In this document: piece after piece, positions 1-5,683 of the stretch
Position numbering within the stretch: the first letter of the stretch is position 1
Layout: the number at the start of each line of letters is the position of its first letter
From: Bacillota bacterium
Lineage (GTDB): Bacteria; Bacillota_E; Sulfobacillia; Sulfobacillales; Sulfobacillaceae
Reading direction: 5' to 3'
DNA length: 10,148 nt
NCBI GenBank assembly: GCA_021820165.1
Contig: JAKADW010000049.1
Location: 1 to 10,148 of the forward strand
Made by a program: the position numbers and the translations under genes
Notes under the pieces: model-generated
Database searches by the model: none
Told to the model about the DNA's origin: nothing
The model's input: the letters and a program-made list of their open reading frames with translations, nothing else

Positions 1-688
1 CCTGGATGATTGTCGGCAGTGCGATATCGGTTTGTTTGCAGGTGTCCGAGGCATGCAAGAGCACAATGTCGCCAGGGTGGGCGCGGGTCACCACCCGGCG
101 AATAATGGTGCCGACGCCTGGGTTCATCCAGTCGAGGGAATCGGTGCCCCAAGTCACCGTGGTGTAGCCGACCTCTTTGGCGGCGGCAATGGTGCGAGGG
201 CTGAAATCGCCATTCGGGGGCCGCACAAAGGTGGGCGCCTTTCCCGTAATCTCCTGAATAACCTGGTTCGCCTTTAAGATATTTTGTTGAACTCCCCTGT
301 TGCTAAGCCCCGTATAGTTGACGTGAGCCCAGCCATGAGATTCCACCTCGTAGCCCCGTTGCGCCATCTCCTTAACTAGGCCCGCATTTTGTTTCGCCCA
401 GGGCCCGGACACGAAAAACGTGGCCGGGACATGCTCCTTTTCCAGAATGTGAAAGACCTTCTCCGGCATTTTGGTACCCCAGGAGATATCGAAGGTGAGC
501 GCCAGAGCCTTCTTATTGGTCACGACGTCGCGTAGCGAATAGCGGTCTTGAGGAGCCAGCGGCGCGGAAGTTCCTAAATCCTGTCCCGGGTACGACACCA
601 CCATGACCGCCATAACCGCCAACGCTACCATCACGGACGCGGTCACCACGCGCTTTAACCATTGATGGGGAACGGTGAAGAATCGCAC
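1..688 (-). CDS. pdaB: PdaB-like polysaccharide deacetylase, membrane anchored (3' end cut by window edge)
   Basis: The 229 visible codons start at a GTG (686-688) with GAGGAGGG (694-701) five bases upstream. Residues 1-11 are basic, 12-33 form one hydrophobic signal-anchor helix, and a NodB (carbohydrate esterase 4) domain follows outside the membrane. Visible motifs: TFDISWG at 65-71 (motif 1), SHGWAH at 117-122 (motif 2, metal-binding histidines 118 and 122), RPPNG at 156-160 (motif 3), DSLDW at 183-187 and VLLHAS at 209-214 (motif 5 histidine). The FDISWG form, with the usual second aspartate replaced by Ile, together with SGPWA and NYTGLS, matches the PdaB family as I recall it. Known of the family: in Bacillus subtilis PdaB is needed to maintain spores late in sporulation, presumably through peptidoglycan. 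Inferred: this organism forms spores. The gene is divergent from rimO. I see no convincing promoter for it; sporulation sigma-factor control is likely but not shown. Confidence 0.85.
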   Translation of the reverse strand, partial: MRFFTVPHQWLKRVVTASVMVALAVMAVMVVSYPGQDLGTSAPLAPQDRYSLRDVVTNKKALALTFDISWGTKMPEKVFHILEKEHVPATFFVSGPWAKQNAGLVKEMAQRGYEVESHGWAHVNYTGLSNRGVQQNILKANQVIQEITGKAPTFVRPPNGDFSPRTIAAAKEVGYTTVTWGTDSLDWMNPGVGTIIRRVVTRAHPGDIVLLHASDTCKQTDIALPTIIQ

Positions 689-797
689 AATAGCCCTCCT
701 CAGAGATTTGATGTACTCTACGTTGAGGTTGTCACCAGGAGAACTCTTGTCCCCAGGCAATTTCTGGGCGTTTTGCCAGCGACGCCGAGGTGAGGGC

Positions 798-826
798 TTT
801 TCAATCCCCAACGGGTAGGCTATTAT
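798..826 (+). promoter_or_regulatory. Candidate vegetative promoter for rimO-pgsA
   Basis: A -35-like TTTTCA (798-803, four of six matches to TTGACA) is followed after exactly 17 bases by TATTAT (821-826, five of six matches to TATAAT). Transcription would start near 833, right at the Shine-Dalgarno site of rimO, giving a leader of only about 15 bases. That is unusually short but workable. The call rests on pattern alone. Confidence 0.4.
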
Positions 827-833
827 CGGGGGC

Positions 834-840
834 GAGGTGA
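834..840 (+). promoter_or_regulatory. Ribosome binding site that fixes the rimO start
   Basis: GAGGTGA (834-840) is a strong anti-16S match. It lies seven bases before the GTG at 848 but only one base before the in-frame TTG at 842, so the GTG is the better start. The resulting N-terminus, MATKVGMVSLGCPKN, also looks like a typical RimO beginning. Confidence 0.75.
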
Positions 841-847
841 TTTGAGC

Positions 848-2161
848 GTGGCCACCAAGGTGGGAATGGTCAGCCTGGGATGCCCGAAGAATCGGGTGGA
901 TTCCGAGGTCATGTTAGGACTTTTAGAGGAAGCGGGATATCAACTAACCCCGGAAGCCGACCGGGCCGACGTGTTGATTGTTAACACCTGTGGCTTTATT
1001 GATGCCGCGAAACAGGAGTCCATTGACACAATTTTAGAGATGAACCAATATCGTCAAACGGGCCATCTGAAGGCCTTGGTCATGGCTGGGTGCCTGTCGC
1101 AACGTTATCAGCAACACTTATGGGATGACCTCCCGGAAGTGGATGCGATGGTCGGAACAGGGGAGTTCCACCGGATTGTTGAGGCGGTGGACGGAGCACT
1201 CCATGGGACCCGCCCCAGTTTTTGGGGTGAAATGCCAGTAAGCGGCATTGAGCGGCCGCGCCGGCTCACCACGCCGCACTATACCGCCTACCTGAAAATT
1301 GCTGAAGGCTGCGACCACAGTTGCGCGTTTTGTGCCATCCCGCAAATGCGAGGAGGCTATCGGAGCCGGCCTTTGGCCGACATCCTCGCCGAGGCCCGTC
1401 GCCTCGTCAGCCAGGGCGTGCGCGAGCTGGTACTCATCGCCCAAGATTCCACCATTTGGGGTCACGATCTCTACGGACATCCGGAACTTCCAAGACTATT
1501 ATATGCCTTGCAGGAAATCCCCGACCTGTTGTTCGTCCGTCTCATGTATAGTTATCCCACCCAGGTGACGCCTGAGTTGGTACGGGCCATGCGCGATTTG
1601 CCGGTTGTGGCGCCATACTTGGACATGCCCCTTCAGCATGCCCATCCCGATCTCTTAAAAGTCATGGGCCGCCCGTTTCGCCGGGAGAAGACAGAGCGCG
1701 TCTTGAACATGGTGCGTGACGCCATTCCCGATGTCACCCTTCGCACCACCTTTATCGTGGGCTTCCCGGGCGAAACGGACGAGCATTTCGCCACGCTGTT
1801 GGACTTTATCGAATCGATGCGTTTTGACCACGTGGGCGTATTTACGTATTCACCGGAAGAAGGCACCCGCGCTGAACCGCTAGGCGATCCGGTTCCCGAT
1901 GCCGTTAAACAGCAGCGGCGCCGCGAGGCCATGCTTCTTCAACGTCGTTTAGTGAGCGGTGTGCGAGGACGTCATGTCGGTCAAGTGATGCCAGTCATTA
2001 TTGAAGAGACGGGCACCACCGTCAGCGTGGGCCGCGGGGCCACGGATGCGCCGGCCATCGACGGGGTCACCTACGTACGCGGCCAGTTCCCGATGGGGAC
2101 GGTTGTCCCTGTTCGCATTACGGGGATCAAGGAGTATGATCTCACGGCGGAGCCGGTGTGA
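848..2161 (+). CDS. rimO: Ribosomal protein S12 methylthiotransferase RimO
   Basis: This radical-SAM enzyme adds a methylthio group to the conserved aspartate of ribosomal protein S12 in the cytoplasm. From the GTG start it has 437 residues, normal for the family. The N-terminal methylthiotransferase domain shows SLGCPKNRVDSE and three cysteines at about 12, 48 and 82 (in SLGCPKN, NTCGF and AGCLS) that hold one [4Fe-4S] cluster. The radical-SAM core has CDHSCAFC (Cys 155, 159, 162) for the second cluster, followed by IPQMRGGYRSRP. A TRAM domain, probably binding the substrate ribosomal protein, fills the last 65 or so residues. SLGCPKN with RGGYRSRP, and the lack of tRNA-type MiaB/MtaB signatures, favour RimO over the tRNA methylthiotransferases. 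It is first in a two-gene operon, its TGA overlapping the GTG of pgsA by four bases. No damage or odd composition is visible. Confidence 0.93.
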   Translation: MATKVGMVSLGCPKNRVDSEVMLGLLEEAGYQLTPEADRADVLIVNTCGFIDAAKQESIDTILEMNQYRQTGHLKALVMAGCLSQRYQQHLWDDLPEVDAMVGTGEFHRIVEAVDGALHGTRPSFWGEMPVSGIERPRRLTTPHYTAYLKIAEGCDHSCAFCAIPQMRGGYRSRPLADILAEARRLVSQGVRELVLIAQDSTIWGHDLYGHPELPRLLYALQEIPDLLFVRLMYSYPTQVTPELVRAMRDLPVVAPYLDMPLQHAHPDLLKVMGRPFRREKTERVLNMVRDAIPDVTLRTTFIVGFPGETDEHFATLLDFIESMRFDHVGVFTYSPEEGTRAEPLGDPVPDAVKQQRRREAMLLQRRLVSGVRGRHVGQVMPVIIEETGTTVSVGRGATDAPAIDGVTYVRGQFPMGTVVPVRITGIKEYDLTAEPV

Positions 2162-2673
2162 TTAAGGTTGCGGATTGGTTCACCCTAAGCCGGGTGGTGC
2201 TCACACCGGTGGTGGCTATTCTCTGGAGCCTTTCCGCAATGAGTTGGCACTGGTGGGGTCTCGGGATTTTTGTGGTGGCGGGCTTGACCGATTTCGTGGA
2301 TGGGCGTGTCGCCCGGTACCGAAAAGAAACGGGCAAGTTTGGCAGCTACGTCGACCCGTTGGCGGATAAAATTTTGGTGTTGGGGACGGCCGGAGTCTTA
2401 GTGTGGGATCACCGCCTATCGGTGTGGTGGTTCTTCATCGTGTTGGTGCGTGAACTCGCGGTCACTACCTTGCGCTCGGTTCTTAAACCCGGGGCCACTA
2501 TGCCCGCCAGTCGCGTAGCCAAGTGGAAGACGCTAACGCAAATGTTTGCGGTGGGCGCCGCCGGTGTGCTGACCGGCCCCATTCCCTTGGCGTTGGTTAT
2601 CTTGTCCGGTCTATTAACGGCGTGGACGGGTTATGAATATCTCCGCGGATACTGGCCGAATATCGAAGTCTGA
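2158..2673 (+). CDS. pgsA: CDP-diacylglycerol--glycerol-3-phosphate 3-phosphatidyltransferase
   Basis: PgsA is an integral membrane enzyme that makes phosphatidylglycerophosphate from CDP-diacylglycerol and glycerol 3-phosphate, the committed step to phosphatidylglycerol and cardiolipin. At 171 residues it is slightly short but normal. The full CDP-alcohol phosphatidyltransferase signature D-x2-D-G-x2-A-R-x8-G-x3-D-x3-D is present: Asp45, Asp48, Gly49, Ala52, Arg53, Gly62, Asp66 and Asp70. The rest is mostly hydrophobic helices (about 10-28, 32-44, 72-84, 88-104 and 128-150). The GTG start shares GTGA with the rimO stop, and GGAG at 2149-2152 gives a five-base spacing, so translation is probably coupled. 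pgsA next to rimO and upstream of cinA-recA is a recurrent Clostridia-like arrangement. The signature alone cannot exclude another member of the family, but length and context favour PgsA. Confidence 0.92.
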   Translation: MIKVADWFTLSRVVLTPVVAILWSLSAMSWHWWGLGIFVVAGLTDFVDGRVARYRKETGKFGSYVDPLADKILVLGTAGVLVWDHRLSVWWFFIVLVRELAVTTLRSVLKPGATMPASRVAKWKTLTQMFAVGAAGVLTGPIPLALVILSGLLTAWTGYEYLRGYWPNIEV

Positions 2674-2706
2674 CCCTTCCGATCATTCCCATTAGAGACA
2701 AGCATT

Positions 2707-2730
2707 GACGCGGCGAAAGCCGCGTCCTTT
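2707..2730 (+). terminator. Intrinsic terminator after pgsA (perfect stem, GAAA loop)
   Basis: GACGCGGC (2707-2714) pairs perfectly over eight bases with GCCGCGTC (2719-2726) around a GAAA tetraloop closed by C-G, a very stable GNRA-type hairpin. It is followed by CTTTATGTT, a modest U-rich tail. It sits 33 bases after the pgsA stop and just ahead of the next gene's promoter. The weak tail means read-through is possible. Confidence 0.65.
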
Positions 2731-2731
2731 A

Positions 2732-2740
2732 TGTTATACT
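2732..2740 (+). promoter_or_regulatory. Extended -10 promoter for the membrane protein / FtsH-like pair
   Basis: TGTTATACT is an extended -10 element (TG-n-TATACT; five of six matches to TATAAT). No -35 sits at 16-18 bases because the terminator hairpin occupies that space; a good TTGACG lies at 2705-2710 but 24 bases away. Transcription would begin near 2747, leaving about 37 bases of leader before the ATG at 2784. Confidence 0.5.
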
Positions 2741-2783
2741 GCCGAACGATTGGTAAGTGATGTGACCGAAGAGGAGGCGCCTT

Positions 2784-3305
2784 ATGCAAGTATCTGTTAA
2801 ACAAGTGTTCACCGCTATCATTGTTATGATTTGTACGCTGGGCGTCCTCTTTGGCGGGCAACGGCTATACCAAAGGACGGTGGTCCAGTCTCCTTTGGTC
2901 GCAAGTTTAGGGACCATTGCTGGAGTGCGGAACGCCCACCTCAAGCAGGGGACGGTGACCGTCCAAATGGAGCCTAGAGCCGACCTCATGAACGTCTACC
3001 GTGCCGTATACCGAGCGGCCGACGAAAAACTGGGGCATGCTCCGGCAGCGATCAATATCGAGAATCATTCGAGTGCGGCATTAAACCAGGTGGCGCAAAG
3101 TGCGGCCTTTATGGTCGCCCAGGGTGAGGCGACCGGACAATATGTCGCCATGCAGTCCAACATTCAAAAGTTGGCCGCTCACCATGGGACGTTCGCGCAC
3201 GTGGAACTTGGGAACCACCATCTCTATCTGACCTTCCGTCAAGGGGGGCGGGTATTGTATCAAGTTGTCCCGGTGCAGATAGGAGGTGCAAGCCATGCGT
3301 CTTAA
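2784..3305 (+). CDS. Unrecognised single-pass membrane protein, partner candidate for FtsH-like protease
   Basis: I do not recognise this 173-residue protein. The ATG has an excellent GAGGAGG (2771-2777) six bases upstream. Residues 1-7 are short and basic, 8-25 form one hydrophobic helix, and the remaining 145 or so residues would lie outside the membrane. The outside part seems to have two alpha/beta portions. Residues 36-92 read as helix, strand pair around GVRNAHLKQGTVTVQMEP, helix (VYRAVYRAADEKLG) and a strand. Residues 98-165 read as a long Ala/Gln-rich helix and two strands ending LYLTFRQGG and VLYQVVPV. There are no cysteines outside the membrane helix (one at residue 17) and no obvious enzyme motif. 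Its last 11 bases overlap the FtsH-like gene, whose Shine-Dalgarno site lies inside it, so the two are made together. Inferred role: adaptor, substrate-presenting subunit or regulator of that protease. Confidence 0.8.
   Translation: MQVSVKQVFTAIIVMICTLGVLFGGQRLYQRTVVQSPLVASLGTIAGVRNAHLKQGTVTVQMEPRADLMNVYRAVYRAADEKLGHAPAAINIENHSSAALNQVAQSAAFMVAQGEATGQYVAMQSNIQKLAAHHGTFAHVELGNHHLYLTFRQGGRVLYQVVPVQIGGASHAS
3281..3288 (+). promoter_or_regulatory. Ribosome binding site that fixes the FtsH-like start
   Basis: AGGAGGTG lies six bases before the ATG at 3295. An in-frame GTG at 3286 would lie inside this site and cannot use it, so the ATG is chosen. The site is within the last codons of the upstream gene, a sign of coupled translation. 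Confidence 0.85.
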
Positions 3306-4764
3306 GGAAATTGCTGCCGGGGTTGGCGCCGCTGTCGTTGTGTTTTTGGCCGTGAACGGGATTAACGTCTGGCCTGTGGTGCTCTTGGCTGCATTGGCCA
3401 CGATACTCTTGGCGACCGGTCTCGGACACCGTTTGAACCTAGGACAAAATCGGAAAGTAGATGTCGCCACCCGTTCGGTCGTGTCATTTCAGGACATCGG
3501 CGGTCAAAGCACCGCGAAAAATGAGTTGATGGAGGCGCTGGAGTTTGTGCTCCGGCCGGATGACATGGAACGCTTGGGAATCCGTCCACTGAAAGGCATT
3601 TTGTTAACCGGACCGCCTGGAACGGGAAAAACCCTTCTGGCAAAAGCGGCGGCTAATTACACGGACTCAATCTTTATGGCTGCCTCCGGTTCTGAGTTTG
3701 TCGAGATGTACGCCGGGGTCGGTGCCCAGCGCGTCCGCCAGCTATTCCGGGATGCGCGGCAAACCGCCCGCAAGGAGAATCTCACCTCAGCGATTATCTT
3801 TATCGACGAAATTGAGGTGATGGCAGGCCGGCGTGGTCAACACCAGAGTCATCTCGAATACGACCAGACCCTCAATCAGCTATTGGTGGAGATGGACGGC
3901 ATGAGCACCCATGAGGATGTGCGGGTGCTGGTGATGGCCGCCACTAACCGTGCCGACCTCATCGATCCGGCGCTGTTGCGTCCCGGCCGTTTTGACCGAA
4001 CCGTCCGGGTGGACTTGCCGGATCGTCCCGGGCGGGAAGCGATTTTGATGTTGCATACCCGCAACAAGCCTGTGCACACGGATGTCAATTTGGGGCAGAT
4101 CGCCTTAGAAACCTTCGGGTTTTCTGGAGCCCATCTGGAGAGTGTGTGCAATGAGGCGGCCATTCTGGCCCTCAGGGACAACTCAGAAACCGTCGAGCAC
4201 CGGCATTTCAAGTCGGCCATCGATAAGGTGCTGTTGGGTGAAAAACTCGACCGTCATTTAGAATCCCAGGAACTGTATCGCGTCGCTATTCATGAAGGTG
4301 GCCACGCCATTGTGGGTGAACTGGTGAACCCAGGTTCGGTGGCTTCAATTACCATTGCCCCGCGCGGCATGGCCTTGGGTTTTGTGCGGCAAGCACCAGT
4401 CGACGACCGGCTACTACAAACCGTATCGGAACTCAAGAAGGACATCGCCGTATGCTTGGCCGGTTCAGCAGCCGAGCGCCTCTTGTTAGGCGAACAAAGC
4501 ACGGGAGCGGCCAACGATTTTGAAAAGGCTTGGGATATCGCCCGTCGTATGGTCACCTCTGGTCTCTCCTCGCTCGGGGTGGTGCATGAGGAAGCATTGT
4601 CGCCAGAATCTCTTTACCAGACGGTGCAAGAAATCATTGGGGACTCAGAAGAAGAAGTCGAGCATCTGATTTTGGACCACCAAGAGGCATTGAAAGCGCT
4701 GGCCGACCTATTGATGGCGCAAGAAACGCTACCGGGTGAGCGGGTACGTGAGTTGGTGGCGTAA
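3295..4764 (+). CDS. ftsH: FtsH-type membrane AAA+ zinc metalloprotease lacking the extracytoplasmic domain
   Basis: This ATP-driven protease would unfold and degrade membrane or cytosolic proteins from the inner face of the membrane. It has 489 residues, against about 600-650 for standard FtsH. Residues 5-20 and 25-43 are two hydrophobic helices joined by only four or so residues; the usual 70-odd residue domain between them is absent. The AAA+ module has Walker A GPPGTGKT (106-113), a pore-loop region EMYAGVGAQRVR (137-148, Tyr139 in place of the usual Phe), Walker B IIFIDE (167-172) and the second region of homology ending LLRPGRFDR (227-235). The protease domain has HEGGH (333-337), the exact HExGH zinc motif, and the third zinc ligand Asp408 in TGAANDFEKA. 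GGRAAE of standard FtsH reads AGSAAE (389-394). The C-terminus stops soon after the protease helices, with no long tail. It looks fully active rather than degenerate, and is probably a second, specialised FtsH. Confidence 0.88.
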   Translation: MRLKEIAAGVGAAVVVFLAVNGINVWPVVLLAALATILLATGLGHRLNLGQNRKVDVATRSVVSFQDIGGQSTAKNELMEALEFVLRPDDMERLGIRPLKGILLTGPPGTGKTLLAKAAANYTDSIFMAASGSEFVEMYAGVGAQRVRQLFRDARQTARKENLTSAIIFIDEIEVMAGRRGQHQSHLEYDQTLNQLLVEMDGMSTHEDVRVLVMAATNRADLIDPALLRPGRFDRTVRVDLPDRPGREAILMLHTRNKPVHTDVNLGQIALETFGFSGAHLESVCNEAAILALRDNSETVEHRHFKSAIDKVLLGEKLDRHLESQELYRVAIHEGGHAIVGELVNPGSVASITIAPRGMALGFVRQAPVDDRLLQTVSELKKDIAVCLAGSAAERLLLGEQSTGAANDFEKAWDIARRMVTSGLSSLGVVHEEALSPESLYQTVQEIIGDSEEEVEHLILDHQEALKALADLLMAQETLPGERVRELVA

Positions 4765-4770
4765 GACCAA

Positions 4771-4809
4771 GAAGGCGGCTCTCGGGTGATACCGAGAGCG
4801 GCTTCTTTT
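4771..4809. terminator. Shared terminator between convergent ftsH-like and GNAT genes
   Basis: GCTCTCGG (4778-4785) pairs with CCGAGAGC (4792-4799) around a six-base loop. The stem continues through a small internal mismatch into GAAG (4771-4774) pairing CTTC (4802-4805), and TTTT follows at 4806-4809. It starts seven bases after the FtsH-like stop and its T run overlaps the GNAT stop codon (4808-4810), so it probably serves both directions, better on the plus strand. Confidence 0.8.
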
Positions 4810-5506
4810 AATTGGACAGGAGGTAGGCCGGGGCCGGATGGAGGGTGAAGCCCACTACGCGGTAGCCGGCTCTCAAGCCGTCTTGGAATTGTCCGCGCAC
4901 GGCCAGTTGCCAGCGCCGGGCTTGATCCGGCTCCGTCTCCTTTAAGCGCCCGATATCATCTGGGATATAAATTTTAAAGCAATGCCGGGCGGGACGAGGA
5001 CGCGGCCGGGGAGCGGGCACGCGCCACTCCACCAACAGACGGTCCGTGGCCAACCCCCGATTTAGTCCACTCTCCAAAGCCCCATAGTGGTCCGGGTAAT
5101 ACGCGATGACGTCCACTCCTAAAATGCCGACATTGAAGTGGGCGTTTAGTGCCCGCAATGGGTCGAACGTCCAGCGAATGCGACCATACCCCGCTTTCTC
5201 CGCCCAGCGGTTTTGGTGATACTTTAAGAGTCGGCCGATGCCGCGATTTTGCCATGCAGGTAACACGCCGGCTTGGTGGGAATACAAATAGGGGCCGTCG
5301 TGGTCGAAGGCTCCGATCGACATGGTGAACCCGACCCACTGGTCCGGGGCCTCTCCGAGCCCAGCGACCGAAAGCTCACCGCCAAGGGTCGTCATCACCC
5401 GGATCAAAGATGTTGGGACCGTGTCGGTGTTCCCCCAGATTGCTCGCTCCAAGGCGGGGATTAGAGCAAATTGGTCTGGCTCGTTAAGCGTGCGGATCTC
5501 AATCAC
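4808..5506 (-). CDS. GNAT-superfamily acyltransferase (COG3375-like)
   Basis: It would be a cytoplasmic enzyme transferring an acyl group from acyl-CoA to an unknown amine. From the GTG at 5506 it has 232 residues. Residues 78-105 carry GNAT motif A, with QAGVLPAW followed by QNRGIG (86-91), the Q/R-x-x-G-x-G pyrophosphate-binding loop. WTFDPLRALNAHFN (112-125) and GLATDRLLVEW (151-161) are features I associate with the COG3375 group of predicted acetyltransferases. The tail (176-232) continues the family pattern (IPDDI, then GYRVVGF). Some relatives are thought to be N-succinyltransferases working with N-succinylamino acid racemase, but nothing here shows the substrate. A Pro/Arg run, PAPRPRPRPAR (164-174), links the acyltransferase core to the tail. 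The gene stands alone, convergent with the FtsH-like gene and divergent from cinA. Its start is uncertain: see the ribosome binding site entry. Confidence 0.8.
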   Translation of the reverse strand: MIEIRTLNEPDQFALIPALERAIWGNTDTVPTSLIRVMTTLGGELSVAGLGEAPDQWVGFTMSIGAFDHDGPYLYSHQAGVLPAWQNRGIGRLLKYHQNRWAEKAGYGRIRWTFDPLRALNAHFNVGILGVDVIAYYPDHYGALESGLNRGLATDRLLVEWRVPAPRPRPRPARHCFKIYIPDDIGRLKETEPDQARRWQLAVRGQFQDGLRAGYRVVGFTLHPAPAYLLSN

Positions 5507-5523
5507 TGGGGTGATTTGAATCG

Positions 5524-5531
5524 ACCTCCTT
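5524..5531 (-). promoter_or_regulatory. Strong ribosome binding site with no well-placed standard start codon
   Basis: On the minus strand AAGGAGGT (5524-5531) is one of the best Shine-Dalgarno matches in the window, but it lies 17 bases before the GTG at 5506. No ATG, GTG or TTG lies at 5-10 bases. The only in-frame codon there that could initiate is an ATC (5513-5515) eight bases downstream, which would give a protein starting M-T-P-V-I-E-I. Confidence 0.6.
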
Positions 5532-5622
5532 TCACTTCTTCCACCGTATGTGGATGATGGGTAAGGGGTCCCGGCGGGGGGATTTGGTACACAATTGTCC
5601 TAGGGCAGAACCTCACCTCCGC

Positions 5623-5651
5623 TTGCAGATTTCCAGTTTTTCGGTTAACAT
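5623..5651 (+). promoter_or_regulatory. Weak candidate promoter for the cinA-recA run
   Basis: TTGCAG (5623-5628) and TAACAT (5646-5651, four of six matches to TATAAT) are 17 bases apart, upstream of the cinA start. The hexamers are poor, so the call is tentative. No other promoter-like pair stands out in 5533-5683, and this gap is the natural place for the operon promoter. Confidence 0.25.
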
Positions 5652-5661
5652 AACTTGTTAT
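5650..5661. repeat. Short inverted repeat upstream of cinA, possible operator
   Basis: ATAAC (5650-5654) and GTTAT (5657-5661) form a perfect inverted repeat with a two-base centre (TT). It sits 22 bases before the cinA start and touches the candidate -10, where a repressor would act. It does not match the Bacillus LexA box (GAAC, four bases, GTTC). The arms are short enough to arise by chance. Confidence 0.35.
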
Positions 5662-5683
5662 CGCATCCGGAAAGGTAGACGAG

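Noticed and set aside
32..277. Open frame of 81 codons on the plus strand opposite the deacetylase gene
   Set aside because: It lies wholly antisense to intact NodB motifs, has no ribosome binding site and its sequence is compositionally typical of a shadow frame.
706..735. Minus-strand promoter for the deacetylase: GTGACA (730-735) and TCAAAT (706-711), spacing 18
   Set aside because: Transcription would begin near base 699, inside the gene's own ribosome binding site, and the -10 is weak. A sporulation sigma factor site was also looked for, without a convincing match.
842..847. TTG start two codons upstream for rimO
   Set aside because: Only one base separates it from the ribosome binding site, while the GTG at 848 has the normal seven-base spacing.
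3191..3207. GTTC-N9-GAAC inverted pair resembling half-sites of an SOS box
   Set aside because: The orientation and spacing do not fit the Bacillus LexA box (GAAC-N4-GTTC), and it lies inside a coding region.
3295..4764. Idea that the short FtsH-like gene is a truncated pseudogene
   Set aside because: Walker A and B, the arginine-finger region, HEGGH and the third zinc ligand are all intact, the frame is open and the start signal is strong.
5591..5598. Palindrome ACAATTGT in the GNAT-cinA gap
   Set aside because: It is eight bases with no extension into the flanks and not clearly placed relative to either promoter, so chance is the simplest explanation.
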